From NCBI GenBank assembly GCA_030848545.1, contig JAVDCA010000005.1, positions 213,896 to 277,895 on the forward strand: DNA of 64,000 nt, written 5' to 3'. This document shows positions 7,350 to 18,343 of this stretch, piece after piece; positions within the stretch are counted from its first letter, which is position 1; each line of letters begins with the position of its first letter. The DNA comes from Astrobacterium formosum. Its GTDB lineage: Bacteria > Pseudomonadota > Alphaproteobacteria > Rhizobiales > Xanthobacteraceae. The position numbers were made by a program, and so were the translations under genes. Below the pieces are notes generated by a model. That model did no database searches. It was not told the DNA's origin and saw only the letters and a list, made by a program, of their open reading frames with translations.

Positions 7350-9995
7350 ATGCGCTCGGAACAACCTCGCTCGGTCCGGCTGTCCGACTATCATCCGCCG
7401 CGCTGGCGGATCGAAACGGTCAAGCTCGACGTCGCCCTCGACGCCACCCGTACGCGCGTCCTCGCCACGCTCGCCTTCGTGCCGAACGAGACGCCGGCGG
7501 CGCCGCTCGTCCTCGACGGTGACGAATTGACCCTGGCGTCGATCAGGCTCGACGGCTTCGAACTCCCCGCCGAGCGCTACGAGGCGACGCCCGACCGTTT
7601 GGTGATCGCCGATCCGCCGCCGCGCCCGTTCGTGCTCGAGATCGAGACCATCATCGATCCGTCGGCGAACACCCAGTTGATGGGCCTCTACCGTGCCGGC
7701 GACACCTATTGCACCCAGTGCGAGGCCGAGGGCTTCCGCCGCATCACCTATTTCCTCGACCGGCCCGACATCATGGCGGTCTACACGACCCGCATCGAGG
7801 CCGAGAAGGCGGAAGCGCCGGTCCTGCTCGCCAATGGCAATCTGGTCGAAGGTGGCGACATCGAAGGCACCAGCCGCCATTTCGCCGTCTGGCACGACCC
7901 GTTCCCGAAGCCGTCCTATCTATTCGCGCTAGTCGGCGGACGCCTGGGCGGCATCGAGGACAATTTCGTTACCGCGTCGGGCCGCAGCGTCAAGCTGATG
8001 GTATTCGTCGAGCCCGGTCAGGAGAAACGCGCCCACTACGCCATGGAGGCGCTCAAGCGATCCATGCGCTGGGACGAGGAGGCGTTCGGGCGCGAATACG
8101 ACCTCGACATCTTCATGATCGTCGCCGTGTCGGCCTTCAACATGGGCGCCATGGAGAACAAGGGCCTCAACATCTTCAACGACAAATACGTGCTCGCCAC
8201 GGCGGACACCGCCACCGACGCCGACTTCGCCCGCATCGAGGCGGTCATCGCCCACGAGTATTTCCACAACTGGACCGGCGACCGCATCACCTGCCGGGAC
8301 TGGTTCCAGCTCTGCCTCAAGGAGGGCCTGACGGTCTTCCGCGACCAGGAATTCACCTCCGACCAACGCTCGCGACCGGTCAAGCGCATCACCGACGTAC
8401 GCGTCCTGCGCGCCCAGCAGTTCGTCGAGGATTCGGGCCCCCTCGCGCATCCGGTCCGGCCGGAGGTCTATCGCGAGATCAACAACTTCTACACCGCGAC
8501 CGTCTACGAGAAGGGCGCCGAGCTCGTTCGCATGATCAAGACGCTGGTCGGACCGACCGCGTTCCGCGCCGGCATGGATCTTTATTTCGCGCGCCACGAC
8601 GGCCAGGCCGTCACCATCGAGGACTTCGTGCGCTGCTTCGCCGAGACCGGCGGCCTCGACTTCGAGCAGTTCATGCGCTGGTACCGCCAGGCCGGCACGC
8701 CCGAAGTCACCGTCACGATCCGCCACGATGCGGCGACGCGCACCTGCTCGCTGGAAATCGCCCAGACGCAGCCGGCGACGCCCGGCCAGCCCGTGAAGGA
8801 ACCCCTCGTCATCCCGCTCGCCATCGGGCTCCTCGATGCCGACGGCCGCGACCTGCCGCTCGTCTTCGCCGACGATGGCCGCCCGCTCGAACGCGGCGTC
8901 ATCGTCCTGACCAAGCCGGCCGAGACCTTCGTGTTCGGCGGCATCGAGGCGCGACCGGTCCCCTCCCTCAATCGCGGCTTCTCGGCGCCGGTCAAGATCG
9001 CGGCCAATCTCACCACCGCCGATCTGCGCCTGCTCGCCGCCCATGACGGCGATGCGTTCAACCGCTGGCAGGCCGTGCAGACACTGGCCTCCGCGCTCCT
9101 GACCGCGAATGTGGGCGCCATCCGGACCGGCAAGCCGCCGCAACAGGACCGCGGCCTCGTCGCCGCGCTGGAGACGGTCCTGGGCGACACCGCGCTGGAG
9201 CCGGATTTCGCGGCCCAGATGCTGGCGCTGCCGTCGGAGGCCGACATCGCCCGCGACATCGGCCGCGACGTCGATCCGGACGCCATCTTCGCGGCACGCC
9301 GGCGCTTGCGCGGCGAACTCGCCCGCGAACTCGGCACGGCCCTGCGCGACACCTACCGGCGCATGGTCACCGACGGTCCCTACAGCCCGGACGCCGAAGG
9401 CGCCGGCCGCCGTGCGCTCAAGAACGCCTGCCTCGACCTCCTCGCCGCCGACGGCACTCCGGCCGCGATCGCCCTCGCGGCCCGGCAGTATCAAAACGCC
9501 GACAACATGACCGACCGCATGGCGGCCTTGTCGACGCTGGCGCTGCACCCGGTTCCGGAACGTCAGGCGGCGCTCGACGACTTCTACCGCCGTTACCAGC
9601 GCGACCCGCTGGTGATCGACAAGTGGTTCGCCCTGCAGGCGACGATCCCCGAGGAGTCCTGCCTCGAGCACGTGCGCGAGCTCAGCCGCCATCAGGCGTT
9701 CTCGCTCACCAATCCCAACCGGGTCAGGGCCTTGATCGGCTCGTTCGCCCAGGCGAACCAGACCCAGTTCAACCGCCTCGACGGCGCCGGCTACCGCTTC
9801 GTCGCCGACGCGGTCCTCGATCTCGATGCCCGCAACCCGCAGGTCGCCGCCCGCATGATGACGGCGTTCCGCAGCTGGCGGGCGCTGGAACCGGGCCGGC
9901 GCGAATGCGCCGAGGCGGAACTGCGGCGCGTCGGCGCCGCCACTCCACTCTCCAACGACCTGCGCGACATCGTCGAACGTTCGCTGGCGCCGTGA
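7350..9995 (+). CDS. pepN: Aminopeptidase N (M1 family metallopeptidase)
   Basis: An 881-residue cytoplasmic zinc aminopeptidase that removes N-terminal residues from peptides. The exopeptidase signature GAMEN is present (MGAMENKGLNIFNDKYVLA). The zinc motif HEYFHNW starts near residue 302, followed by the third zinc ligand in LKEGLTVFRDQEF. The length matches the gammaproteobacterial PepN type (about 870). The central catalytic domain is followed by the Ig-like and helical-repeat C-terminal domains typical of the family. The ATG at 7350 follows a weak GGAG. The gene stands alone between a divergent dehydrogenase and a kinase gene in the same direction. Confidence 0.96.
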   Translation: MRSEQPRSVRLSDYHPPRWRIETVKLDVALDATRTRVLATLAFVPNETPAAPLVLDGDELTLASIRLDGFELPAERYEATPDRLVIADPPPRPFVLEIETIIDPSANTQLMGLYRAGDTYCTQCEAEGFRRITYFLDRPDIMAVYTTRIEAEKAEAPVLLANGNLVEGGDIEGTSRHFAVWHDPFPKPSYLFALVGGRLGGIEDNFVTASGRSVKLMVFVEPGQEKRAHYAMEALKRSMRWDEEAFGREYDLDIFMIVAVSAFNMGAMENKGLNIFNDKYVLATADTATDADFARIEAVIAHEYFHNWTGDRITCRDWFQLCLKEGLTVFRDQEFTSDQRSRPVKRITDVRVLRAQQFVEDSGPLAHPVRPEVYREINNFYTATVYEKGAELVRMIKTLVGPTAFRAGMDLYFARHDGQAVTIEDFVRCFAETGGLDFEQFMRWYRQAGTPEVTVTIRHDAATRTCSLEIAQTQPATPGQPVKEPLVIPLAIGLLDADGRDLPLVFADDGRPLERGVIVLTKPAETFVFGGIEARPVPSLNRGFSAPVKIAANLTTADLRLLAAHDGDAFNRWQAVQTLASALLTANVGAIRTGKPPQQDRGLVAALETVLGDTALEPDFAAQMLALPSEADIARDIGRDVDPDAIFAARRRLRGELARELGTALRDTYRRMVTDGPYSPDAEGAGRRALKNACLDLLAADGTPAAIALAARQYQNADNMTDRMAALSTLALHPVPERQAALDDFYRRYQRDPLVIDKWFALQATIPEESCLEHVRELSRHQAFSLTNPNRVRALIGSFAQANQTQFNRLDGAGYRFVADAVLDLDARNPQVAARMMTAFRSWRALEPGRRECAEAELRRVGAATPLSNDLRDIVERSLAP

Positions 9996-10387
9996 GGACC
10001 TGCAGGGTCGTCGTCATCGCGAGGATGTCAAGCCGACGTGGGGCGATCCAGCTCTTTCCTCGGGGCCCTTGATTGCTTCCGCGGCGGCGCGGCCTCGTCA
10101 CGGCGGACGGCAATTTTCTCTTTCGCCCGAAGCGGTTTCGCGCGCGCTTTTTACCTCCGCCAGAAGGCCGCGCCGAGAGCGCGCGGAATTCATGCTGCGT
10201 AGTGAATTGCCGCGTCGTGTCAGGCGCTTGATACGCACAACTCCCATCCGCGATCAGCGTTAAGATATTTTTGACTCTTCGACTCTCGACAAAATTCGTC
10301 GGTTGGATTCTTATCGGAACGATTCGGAGAGATGCGGCACATCCTTCCGATCAGGATGATGGGGACAATCCGAAACGGAGGCCTGCG
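9996..10387. other. Intergenic region with a decayed palindromic repeat
   Basis: 392 bases between pepN and the kinase gene. The first part (about 10008-10115) resembles a decayed dispersed repeat: GTCGTCATCGCGAGGA near one end, GGCGATCCAGCTCTTT and TTGATTGCTTCCGCGG in the middle and CGTCACGGCGG near the other end, the arrangement of a common rhizobial palindrome. The remainder is relatively AT-rich and probably contains the kinase promoter, but no confident -35/-10 pair was identified. Confidence 0.4.
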
Positions 10388-12715
<2,328 letters not shown>

Positions 12716-12732
12716 ACGGAAACCTCCTGGTG

Positions 12733-12771
12733 GTCATTCCGGGGCGCGCGTGAGCGCGGACCCGGAATGAC
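12733..12771. repeat. Small palindromic repeat, GTCATTCCGG family
   Basis: An inverted pair GTCATTCCGG (12733-12742) / CCGGAATGAC (12762-12771) between the convergent kinase and glnE genes. It shares its outer arms with the larger element at 62606-62711, so it is a short member of the same dispersed family. Its position between convergent genes would let it act as a transcript-end hairpin. Confidence 0.75.
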
Positions 12772-12799
12772 GACGATCTTGCTTCAGCAGCCCACCGCC

Positions 12800-15793
12800 C
12801 TAAGGCGCTTCCCCGAGCACGTGCGTAAAGCTCGCCCGCACCTTGGCCTGCGTCTCGACCACATGGGCTTCGAGGGTGGCGAAGTCGGGCACGTCGGCGG
12901 CGCGTACCAGCAGGCCGAGCAGTTCCGAGGACGCCGTCTCGGGATCGAACGGGCCGGCGAGGCACAGGCGCAGGATCTGGGTGAGATCGTGATAGAGCCG
13001 CGCCGCCGGGCGCAACACCTCGGCGTCCTCGACCGACAGAAGCCCGAGGCGGGCCGCCTTGGTGAGTACGCCGGCCGTGGAGGTGTCGAGAATCTGCGGA
13101 TGCGCGCTCGCATGGACGAGTTGGAGATACTGCGCCACGAACTCCAGGTCGACGAGGCCGCCGGCGACGTATTTGAGGTCCCAGACCGTCTTGTCGCCCT
13201 TCTCCACCGCGATGGCGCGGCGCATTTCGACGACGTCGCCGGCGATCGAGGTGGCGTCGCGCTCGGCCCGCAGGACCTGACGGATCACGGCCTCGACCCG
13301 CTTGGCGAACTCAGGTGAGGCCGACACGACGCGCGCCCGCGTCAGCGCCATATGCTCCCAGGTCCAGGCATCCGTCTTCTGATAGCTCTCGAAGGCGCTG
13401 ATGGAGGTCGCCACCGGCCCCGAGCGGCCCGAGGGCCGCAGCCGCATGTCGACCTCGTAGAGCCGGCCGTAATTGGTCGGCGTCGTCATGGCGTTGATGA
13501 GGCGCTGGGTCAGCCGCGCAAAGTACTGGCCGCCATAGAGCGGCCGCGGCCCGGAGGATTCCGGATGCTCGGCGTCGAAGTCGTAGATCACGATGAGATC
13601 GAGATCGGAGGTCGCGGTCATCTCGCGGCCGCCGAGCTTGCCCATGGCGATCACGGCGCTCTCCTGGCCGGACATGAGGCCGTGATTGTCGACGAACGCC
13701 TTTCCGACCAGTCCGTGGAGCGAGCGGATGACGACGTCGGCGAGGCAGGCGAAGGTTTCGCCCGCCTGCTCGGCCGAGACGGTACCGGAGAGAATGCGCG
13801 TGCCGATCAGGAACAGGTGCTCCTGGCCGAAGATGCGCACACGATCGAGAAAGTCCTCGTAAACGTCCGAGAGCGCCAACGACTCCGCGAGGCCGTCGGC
13901 GAGCCGGTCGGCCCCGGGCAATGCGCCGAAGAACGCCGGATCGAGCAGCGCATCCATCACCTGCGGGTGATGGGCGACGATGTCGGCGAGGCGCGGCGCG
14001 GTGCCGAGGAGCAGCGCCACCAGGGCGAGCAGGTCGGGATTCTGGCGCAGGAGCGAGAACAGCAGCGTGCCGCCGTGGAGGCCGTCGAGGAAATGGTCGA
14101 ATGCACTGAGCGCCACGTCCGGATTGTCGTAGCGGGCGAGTTCGACCAGAAGGAGGGGAACGAGCTCGGCGAGATTGCGCCGCGCCGTCTCGGCCTTGAG
14201 GCCGCGCGGGCCGCCGGCGAGCCAGTCGCGCACCCTGGCGGAGGCTTCGAGGGGGTTCTTGAAGCCCAACGTGCTGAGACGGTCGAGGGTATCGCGATCG
14301 TCGGCGTCGGGCGGAAACTCCAGGCTGTGCCGCGCCGCCTCCTGGAGCGGCGCCCCTTCGAACAGGCCCGCATAGTGGCGCTGCACCTTGCGGAGCTGCC
14401 CGACCAGCGCGCTCGCGAAGGCGTCGCGTCCGTCGTAGCCGAGGAATCTGGCGAAGCGTTCCAGCCCCTCGCGATCGGTCGGCAGCGTGTGGGTCTGCTC
14501 GTCGCCGACCATCTGCAGCCGGTGCTCGACCTCGCGCAGGAAGCGGTAGGCGGCGTCGAGCTCGACGCGCGCGTCGGCGTCGATCCAGCCGCCCTCGGCG
14601 AGGACTTCGAGCATCGCCAGGGTCTCGCGCCCGCGCAGCGCCGGGTGGCGCCCCCCGGCGATGAGTTGCTGGGTCTGCACGAAGAACTCGATCTCGCGGA
14701 TGCCGCCGCGGCCGAGCTTGATATTGTGGCCTTCGATCGCGATGTCGCCGTGGCCCTTGTAGGCGTGGATCTGGCGTTTCATCGCATGCACGTCGGCGAC
14801 GGCGGCGTAGTCGAGATGCTTGCGCCAGATGAACGGCGACAGATTGGCGAGAACGGCCTCGCCGGCGGCGATGTCGCCGGCGCACGGCCGCGCCTTGATC
14901 ATGGCCGCCCGCTCCCAGTTCTGGCCGACGCTTTCGTAGTAGTCGAGCGCCGCCGGCACCGAGATGGCGATCTGGGTCGAGGACGGGTCGGGACGCAGCC
15001 TGACGTCGACGCGGAACACGTAGCCGTCGGCGGTGCGTTCCTGCAGGAACTTGATGAGCGAGCGCGTCAGCCGCACGAACAGCGCCCCCGCCTCGACGCC
15101 GGCGACCAGCGCGGGCGAGGTCGGATCGAAGAACACGATGAGGTCGATGTCGCTCGAATAGTTGAGCTCGAAGCCGCCCATCTTGCCCATGGCGATGACG
15201 ATGTAGCCCGAGCCTTTCTCGGGCACGTCCGGATCGGGCGGCGCGAGCTTGCCGGCGCGTGCCGCGCTGGCCAGGAGGTAGCGCACCGCCGCCTGGCAGG
15301 CGGTGTCGGCGAGTTCGGTGACCGCCTGCGTCACCCGCATGACCGGCCAGGCGCCGCCGATGTCCGCGATGGCGATCGTCAGCGCCGCCTCCGCCTTCAT
15401 GCGCCGCAGGAGCATCATGGCTTTGGCATCGTCGGTGGCGCGTCCGGTCTCGGCGAGCGTCCACGAAAACAGCGCCGACAGGCGCTCGTCCGGATCGTCG
15501 GCGACAACCGACAGGAAGCGGGCGGCGTCGGCGGACAACAGGTCCCACAGATAGGGCGAGCCGTCGGCGATGCCCTCGATCAGGGCCGTGACCAGCGGCT
15601 GCTCCTGCCCGATCCGCCGCAGCGCCTCGGCCTCGCCGGCGGCGAGCGAAGCCATCCAGTCGGCGACGCGCTCCCGCGTCGCCTCCGGGTGCGACAGGTT
15701 CGGCGCCCGTATGAGTCGCCGCGCCAGCGAGCGGCTGTTGGTCCCGATCCGTTTCGCCGCCGTCACCGCCACCTCACCGATTCCCTTCGCCAT
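12800..15793 (-). CDS. glnE: Bifunctional glutamine synthetase adenylyltransferase/adenylyl-removing enzyme
   Basis: A protein of about 997 residues that adenylylates and deadenylylates glutamine synthetase according to nitrogen status. It shows the two nucleotidyltransferase repeats of GlnE, each followed by a helical domain: the first contains GKMGGFELNYSSDIDLIVFFD (GG and DxD residues), the second GKLGGREMTATSDLDLIVIYD. RIREIEF-type motifs (GGIREIEFFVQ and GGLVDLEFVAQ) follow each. The start is set at the ATG at 15793 (MAKGIGEVAVT), which lies inside the last codons of the upstream kinase gene (20-base overlap), suggesting translational coupling; a longer start at 15862 would overlap far more. 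The length is normal for alphaproteobacteria. Confidence 0.96.
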   Translation of the reverse strand: MAKGIGEVAVTAAKRIGTNSRSLARRLIRAPNLSHPEATRERVADWMASLAAGEAEALRRIGQEQPLVTALIEGIADGSPYLWDLLSADAARFLSVVADDPDERLSALFSWTLAETGRATDDAKAMMLLRRMKAEAALTIAIADIGGAWPVMRVTQAVTELADTACQAAVRYLLASAARAGKLAPPDPDVPEKGSGYIVIAMGKMGGFELNYSSDIDLIVFFDPTSPALVAGVEAGALFVRLTRSLIKFLQERTADGYVFRVDVRLRPDPSSTQIAISVPAALDYYESVGQNWERAAMIKARPCAGDIAAGEAVLANLSPFIWRKHLDYAAVADVHAMKRQIHAYKGHGDIAIEGHNIKLGRGGIREIEFFVQTQQLIAGGRHPALRGRETLAMLEVLAEGGWIDADARVELDAAYRFLREVEHRLQMVGDEQTHTLPTDREGLERFARFLGYDGRDAFASALVGQLRKVQRHYAGLFEGAPLQEAARHSLEFPPDADDRDTLDRLSTLGFKNPLEASARVRDWLAGGPRGLKAETARRNLAELVPLLLVELARYDNPDVALSAFDHFLDGLHGGTLLFSLLRQNPDLLALVALLLGTAPRLADIVAHHPQVMDALLDPAFFGALPGADRLADGLAESLALSDVYEDFLDRVRIFGQEHLFLIGTRILSGTVSAEQAGETFACLADVVIRSLHGLVGKAFVDNHGLMSGQESAVIAMGKLGGREMTATSDLDLIVIYDFDAEHPESSGPRPLYGGQYFARLTQRLINAMTTPTNYGRLYEVDMRLRPSGRSGPVATSISAFESYQKTDAWTWEHMALTRARVVSASPEFAKRVEAVIRQVLRAERDATSIAGDVVEMRRAIAVEKGDKTVWDLKYVAGGLVDLEFVAQYLQLVHASAHPQILDTSTAGVLTKAARLGLLSVEDAEVLRPAARLYHDLTQILRLCLAGPFDPETASSELLGLLVRAADVPDFATLEAHVVETQAKVRASFTHVLGEAP

Positions 15794-17225
15794 GATGCGC
15801 CGGCGGCAACGCGAGAACGGCGCGCAACCCTGGCGCGTTGTCCTCGAGTTTGAGTTCGCCACCGTGCAACCGCGCCACCGCCGCGACCAGGCTCAAGCCC
15901 AGGCCCGAGCCCGGCGCCGACCGGCTCTGTTCGAGGCGCACGAAACGCTCGATTACCCGGGCACGGTCCGCGGCCGGTATGCCGGGACCACGGTCACACA
16001 CTTTGAGCACCACGGCTTTGCCTTCCACCCCGGCCATCACCAGGATTCCGGCCGGTTTGGCAAGTGGCCCATCCGCCGCGGGGGTCGAATATTTGATGGC
16101 ATTGTCGAGAAGGTTGGCAAGCGCCTGGCTGATCAGTTCACGATGGCCGCGGATCGGCGCCGGCGCAGTAGCGACCACTTCCAGCGCCAAGCCTTTCTCC
16201 TCCGCCAGCGGCTCGTAGAGCTCGGACACGTCGCGGGCGATCTCGGCGGCGTCGAACTCGCTCGTGCCGCCGCCGGCTTCCCCGGATTCGGCGCGGGCGA
16301 TCATCAGGAGAGCGTCGAAGGTGCGGATCAGGCCGTCGGATTCCTCGATGGTCGATTCCAGGGCCGCCCGGTACTCCGGTTCCGACTTGGCGTTGCGCAG
16401 CGCCGCCTCGCAACGGTTGCGCAGGCGCGTCAGCGGCGTCTTGAGGTCGTGGGCGACGTTGTCGGAGACCTCCTTGAAGCCGCGCAGCAGGGTCTCGATG
16501 CGGTCCAGCATGGCATTGACGTTGTCGGCCAGGCGGTCGAGTTCGTCGCCGGTGCCGACGACCTGCAGGCGGCCGGCGAGGTCGCCCGCCATGATGGTGC
16601 GCGCCGTGTCGCTCATGGCATCGACCCGGCGCAGCACGCGACGGCTCATGTAGAGCCCACCGAAAAGCCCGAGCGCGATCATGATGGCGACCGACCAGCG
16701 GCCGGTGCCGGCGACGATGGAATAGAGCCGCTCGCGCTCCTCGAGGTCGCGGCCGACCAGGAGGCGGAAGCCGCCGGACAGTTCGGTGACCTGCACCAGC
16801 GCCTTGTGCTGCGCCGCCTCGGTCTCCACCAGCCGCCGATAGGTGGTTTCCTCCCAGCCGAGCCTGTCCAGCGTGCCGGGTTCGAGCGACGCCACATTAC
16901 CGGCGAGGCCGGAGCCGTTGGGCGCCGTGACCAGGTAGAGGTTCGAGCCCGGCCGGCGCGAGCGCAGGTCGACCGCGAGCACGAGCCGGCGCAAGCCGCC
17001 CTGCTCGTACTGCTCGTTGAGATCGGCGATCTCGGCATTGACGATGCCGGTGATCTGCTCGGTCACGAGCCAGCGCGTGTTGAGCGCGAAGAAGACCAGG
17101 AGGAAAATGGAAAACAGCGCGAACACGACCAGGTAGACCAGCGTCAGCCGGAACGTGGTCGTGCGCACGAGCTTGCCGAACGCCGTCATGCCGCGGCGGG
17201 TCACAGGCGACACGGAGCGCGTCAT
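15774..17225 (-). CDS. Sensor histidine kinase with HAMP domain
   Basis: A 483-residue membrane kinase. TM1 is near residues 27-50 (LTLVYLVVFALFSIFLLVFFAL), followed by a periplasmic region of about 120 residues, TM2 near 177-195 (MIALGLFGGLYM), a HAMP domain, HisKA with the histidine in SDNVAHDLKTPLTRLRNR, and an HATPase (NLLDNAIKYSTP, DRGPGIP, GSGLGLSLVAA). It lies downstream of an OmpR-type response regulator gene on the same strand, separated by 112 bases containing a perfect palindrome, and overlaps the start of glnE. The order regulator - kinase - glnE next to a Do-type protease is a recurring alphaproteobacterial arrangement. The signal is unknown; envelope stress is a reasonable guess from the protease neighbour. 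Confidence 0.92.
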   Translation of the reverse strand: MTRSVSPVTRRGMTAFGKLVRTTTFRLTLVYLVVFALFSIFLLVFFALNTRWLVTEQITGIVNAEIADLNEQYEQGGLRRLVLAVDLRSRRPGSNLYLVTAPNGSGLAGNVASLEPGTLDRLGWEETTYRRLVETEAAQHKALVQVTELSGGFRLLVGRDLEERERLYSIVAGTGRWSVAIMIALGLFGGLYMSRRVLRRVDAMSDTARTIMAGDLAGRLQVVGTGDELDRLADNVNAMLDRIETLLRGFKEVSDNVAHDLKTPLTRLRNRCEAALRNAKSEPEYRAALESTIEESDGLIRTFDALLMIARAESGEAGGGTSEFDAAEIARDVSELYEPLAEEKGLALEVVATAPAPIRGHRELISQALANLLDNAIKYSTPAADGPLAKPAGILVMAGVEGKAVVLKVCDRGPGIPAADRARVIERFVRLEQSRSAPGSGLGLSLVAAVARLHGGELKLEDNAPGLRAVLALPPAHHGEGNR

Positions 17226-17256
17226 GGCGCGCTTTCAACGCTCAGAGACGAGCGCG

Positions 17257-17298
17257 CCGCTTCTCCCTCTCCCCGCCCGCGGGGAGAGGGAGAAGCGG
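17257..17298. repeat. Perfect 20-bp-arm palindrome between regulator and kinase genes
   Basis: Left arm 17257-17276 and right arm 17279-17298 are exact reverse complements (core CTTCTCCCTCTCCCC / GGGGAGAGGGAGAAG) around a two-base centre. The core CTCTCCCC/GGGGAGAG is shared with elements at 39281-39421 and 63937-63977, so it is one of the dispersed palindromes of this genome. In the transcript it would form a very stable hairpin between the response-regulator and kinase cistrons, possibly lowering kinase expression or protecting the upstream mRNA. Confidence 0.9.
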
Positions 17299-17337
17299 CT
17301 GCCACATGCCATAGTCCCGCCATCGTCCCCTCCGCGC

Positions 17338-18021
17338 TCATGTCCGTGCGCCGTCGCGGATCACATAGCCGGCGCCGCGGACCGTGTGCAGGAGCGGCTG
17401 GGCAAAGCCCTTGTCGATCTTCGAACGCAGGCGGGAAATGTGGACGTCGATGACGTTGGTCTGCGGGTCGAAGTGGTAGTCCCACACGTTTTCCAGGAGC
17501 ATGGTGCGGGTGACCACCTGGCCGGCATGCTTCATGAGGTATTCGAGCAGCCGGAACTCGCGCGGCTGCAGCAGGATCTCGTCCTTGCCGCGCACCACCC
17601 GGTGCGACAGGCGGTCGAGCTCGAGATCGCCGACCCGGTAGACGGTTTCCTCGCCGCGGCTGCCGGGACGGCGCGTCAGCGCCTCGACGCGGGCCAGCAA
17701 TTCGCTGAACGCATAGGGCTTGGCCAGATAGTCGTCGCCGCCGGCCCGCAGGCCCTTGACGCGGTCGTCGACCTGGCCGAGGGCGGAGAGGATCAGAACC
17801 GGCGTCGCTACGGCTTTGGCGCGCAGCGTCCCGATCACCGACAGGCCGTCGCGCTTGGGCAGCATGCGATCGACGATCAGGACGTCGTAGCCGCCCTCGA
17901 GCGCAAGCCCCAGCCCCTCCTCGCCGTCGGCGGCGTGGTCGGCCACATGGCCGACTTCGCGGAACGCCTTGACCAGATAGTCGGCGGCATCGCGGTCGTC
18001 TTCGATGATCAACAGGCGCAT
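17338..18021 (-). CDS. OmpR-family response regulator
   Basis: A 227-residue regulator from the ATG at 18021 (MRLLIIEDDRDAA, which begins exactly at the receiver domain; a longer frame to 18102 adds unrelated sequence). Receiver residues are present: acidic pair EDD near position 7-9, phospho-acceptor Asp in DVLIVDRMLPKRDG, and Lys in YLAKPYAFSELLARV. The C-terminal winged helix (about 130-225) includes LQPREFRLLEYLMKH and TNVIDVHISRLRSKID. It is the cognate partner of the kinase encoded next. Between this gene and the protease gene upstream are three hairpins, so it is probably transcribed from its own promoter. Confidence 0.93.
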   Translation of the reverse strand: MRLLIIEDDRDAADYLVKAFREVGHVADHAADGEEGLGLALEGGYDVLIVDRMLPKRDGLSVIGTLRAKAVATPVLILSALGQVDDRVKGLRAGGDDYLAKPYAFSELLARVEALTRRPGSRGEETVYRVGDLELDRLSHRVVRGKDEILLQPREFRLLEYLMKHAGQVVTRTMLLENVWDYHFDPQTNVIDVHISRLRSKIDKGFAQPLLHTVRGAGYVIRDGART

Positions 18022-18162
18022 GGCAACCGGCCGGGTTGAAAAAATCACCTCCGCGGGCGGCCAGATCGGGGACCAGAGTCGGGGACCAAAGTCGAAGATC
18101 AAGCCTTGCGGGGCGGATCGGAAATCTAGCCTAACGGCCTCGACTTCAAAATGTATTAGCGC

Positions 18163-18318
18163 GGAAGGGGCGGCAGGAACGAGCCTGCCGCCCCTTCCCC
18201 GCGGGACCCGGCGGGGGCGATTGAACCGGGCCCCACGATCGGAATTCGAGAGGGGGACGGGCGCGAGGCCCGTCCCCCGGGTGCCCGTGACCGGCGGGGG
18301 CGACGGATGCCGGTCACG
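18163..18318 (-). terminator. Cluster of three hairpins downstream of the Do-type protease gene
   Basis: Three successive perfect inverted repeats lie in the 322-base gap. They are 18286-18295/18309-18318 (10-bp arms, CGTGACCGGC), 18252-18262/18268-18278 (11-bp arms, GGGGGACGGGC) and 18163-18177/18184-18198 (15-bp arms, GGAAGGGGCGGCAGG, 6-base loop). They follow the protease stop at 18344 on the minus strand. The last one is followed on that strand by a modest T run (ACATTTTG), so it is the best candidate for an intrinsic terminator; the others may be processing or stability hairpins. Confidence 0.7.
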
Positions 18319-18343
18319 AGTCCCCTAGTTGTTCCCTGCCGGC

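Noticed and set aside
7929..9692. 587-codon minus-strand open frame opposite pepN
   Set aside because: The plus strand encodes a complete M1 aminopeptidase with all motifs; the antisense frame is a shadow caused by high GC at third positions.
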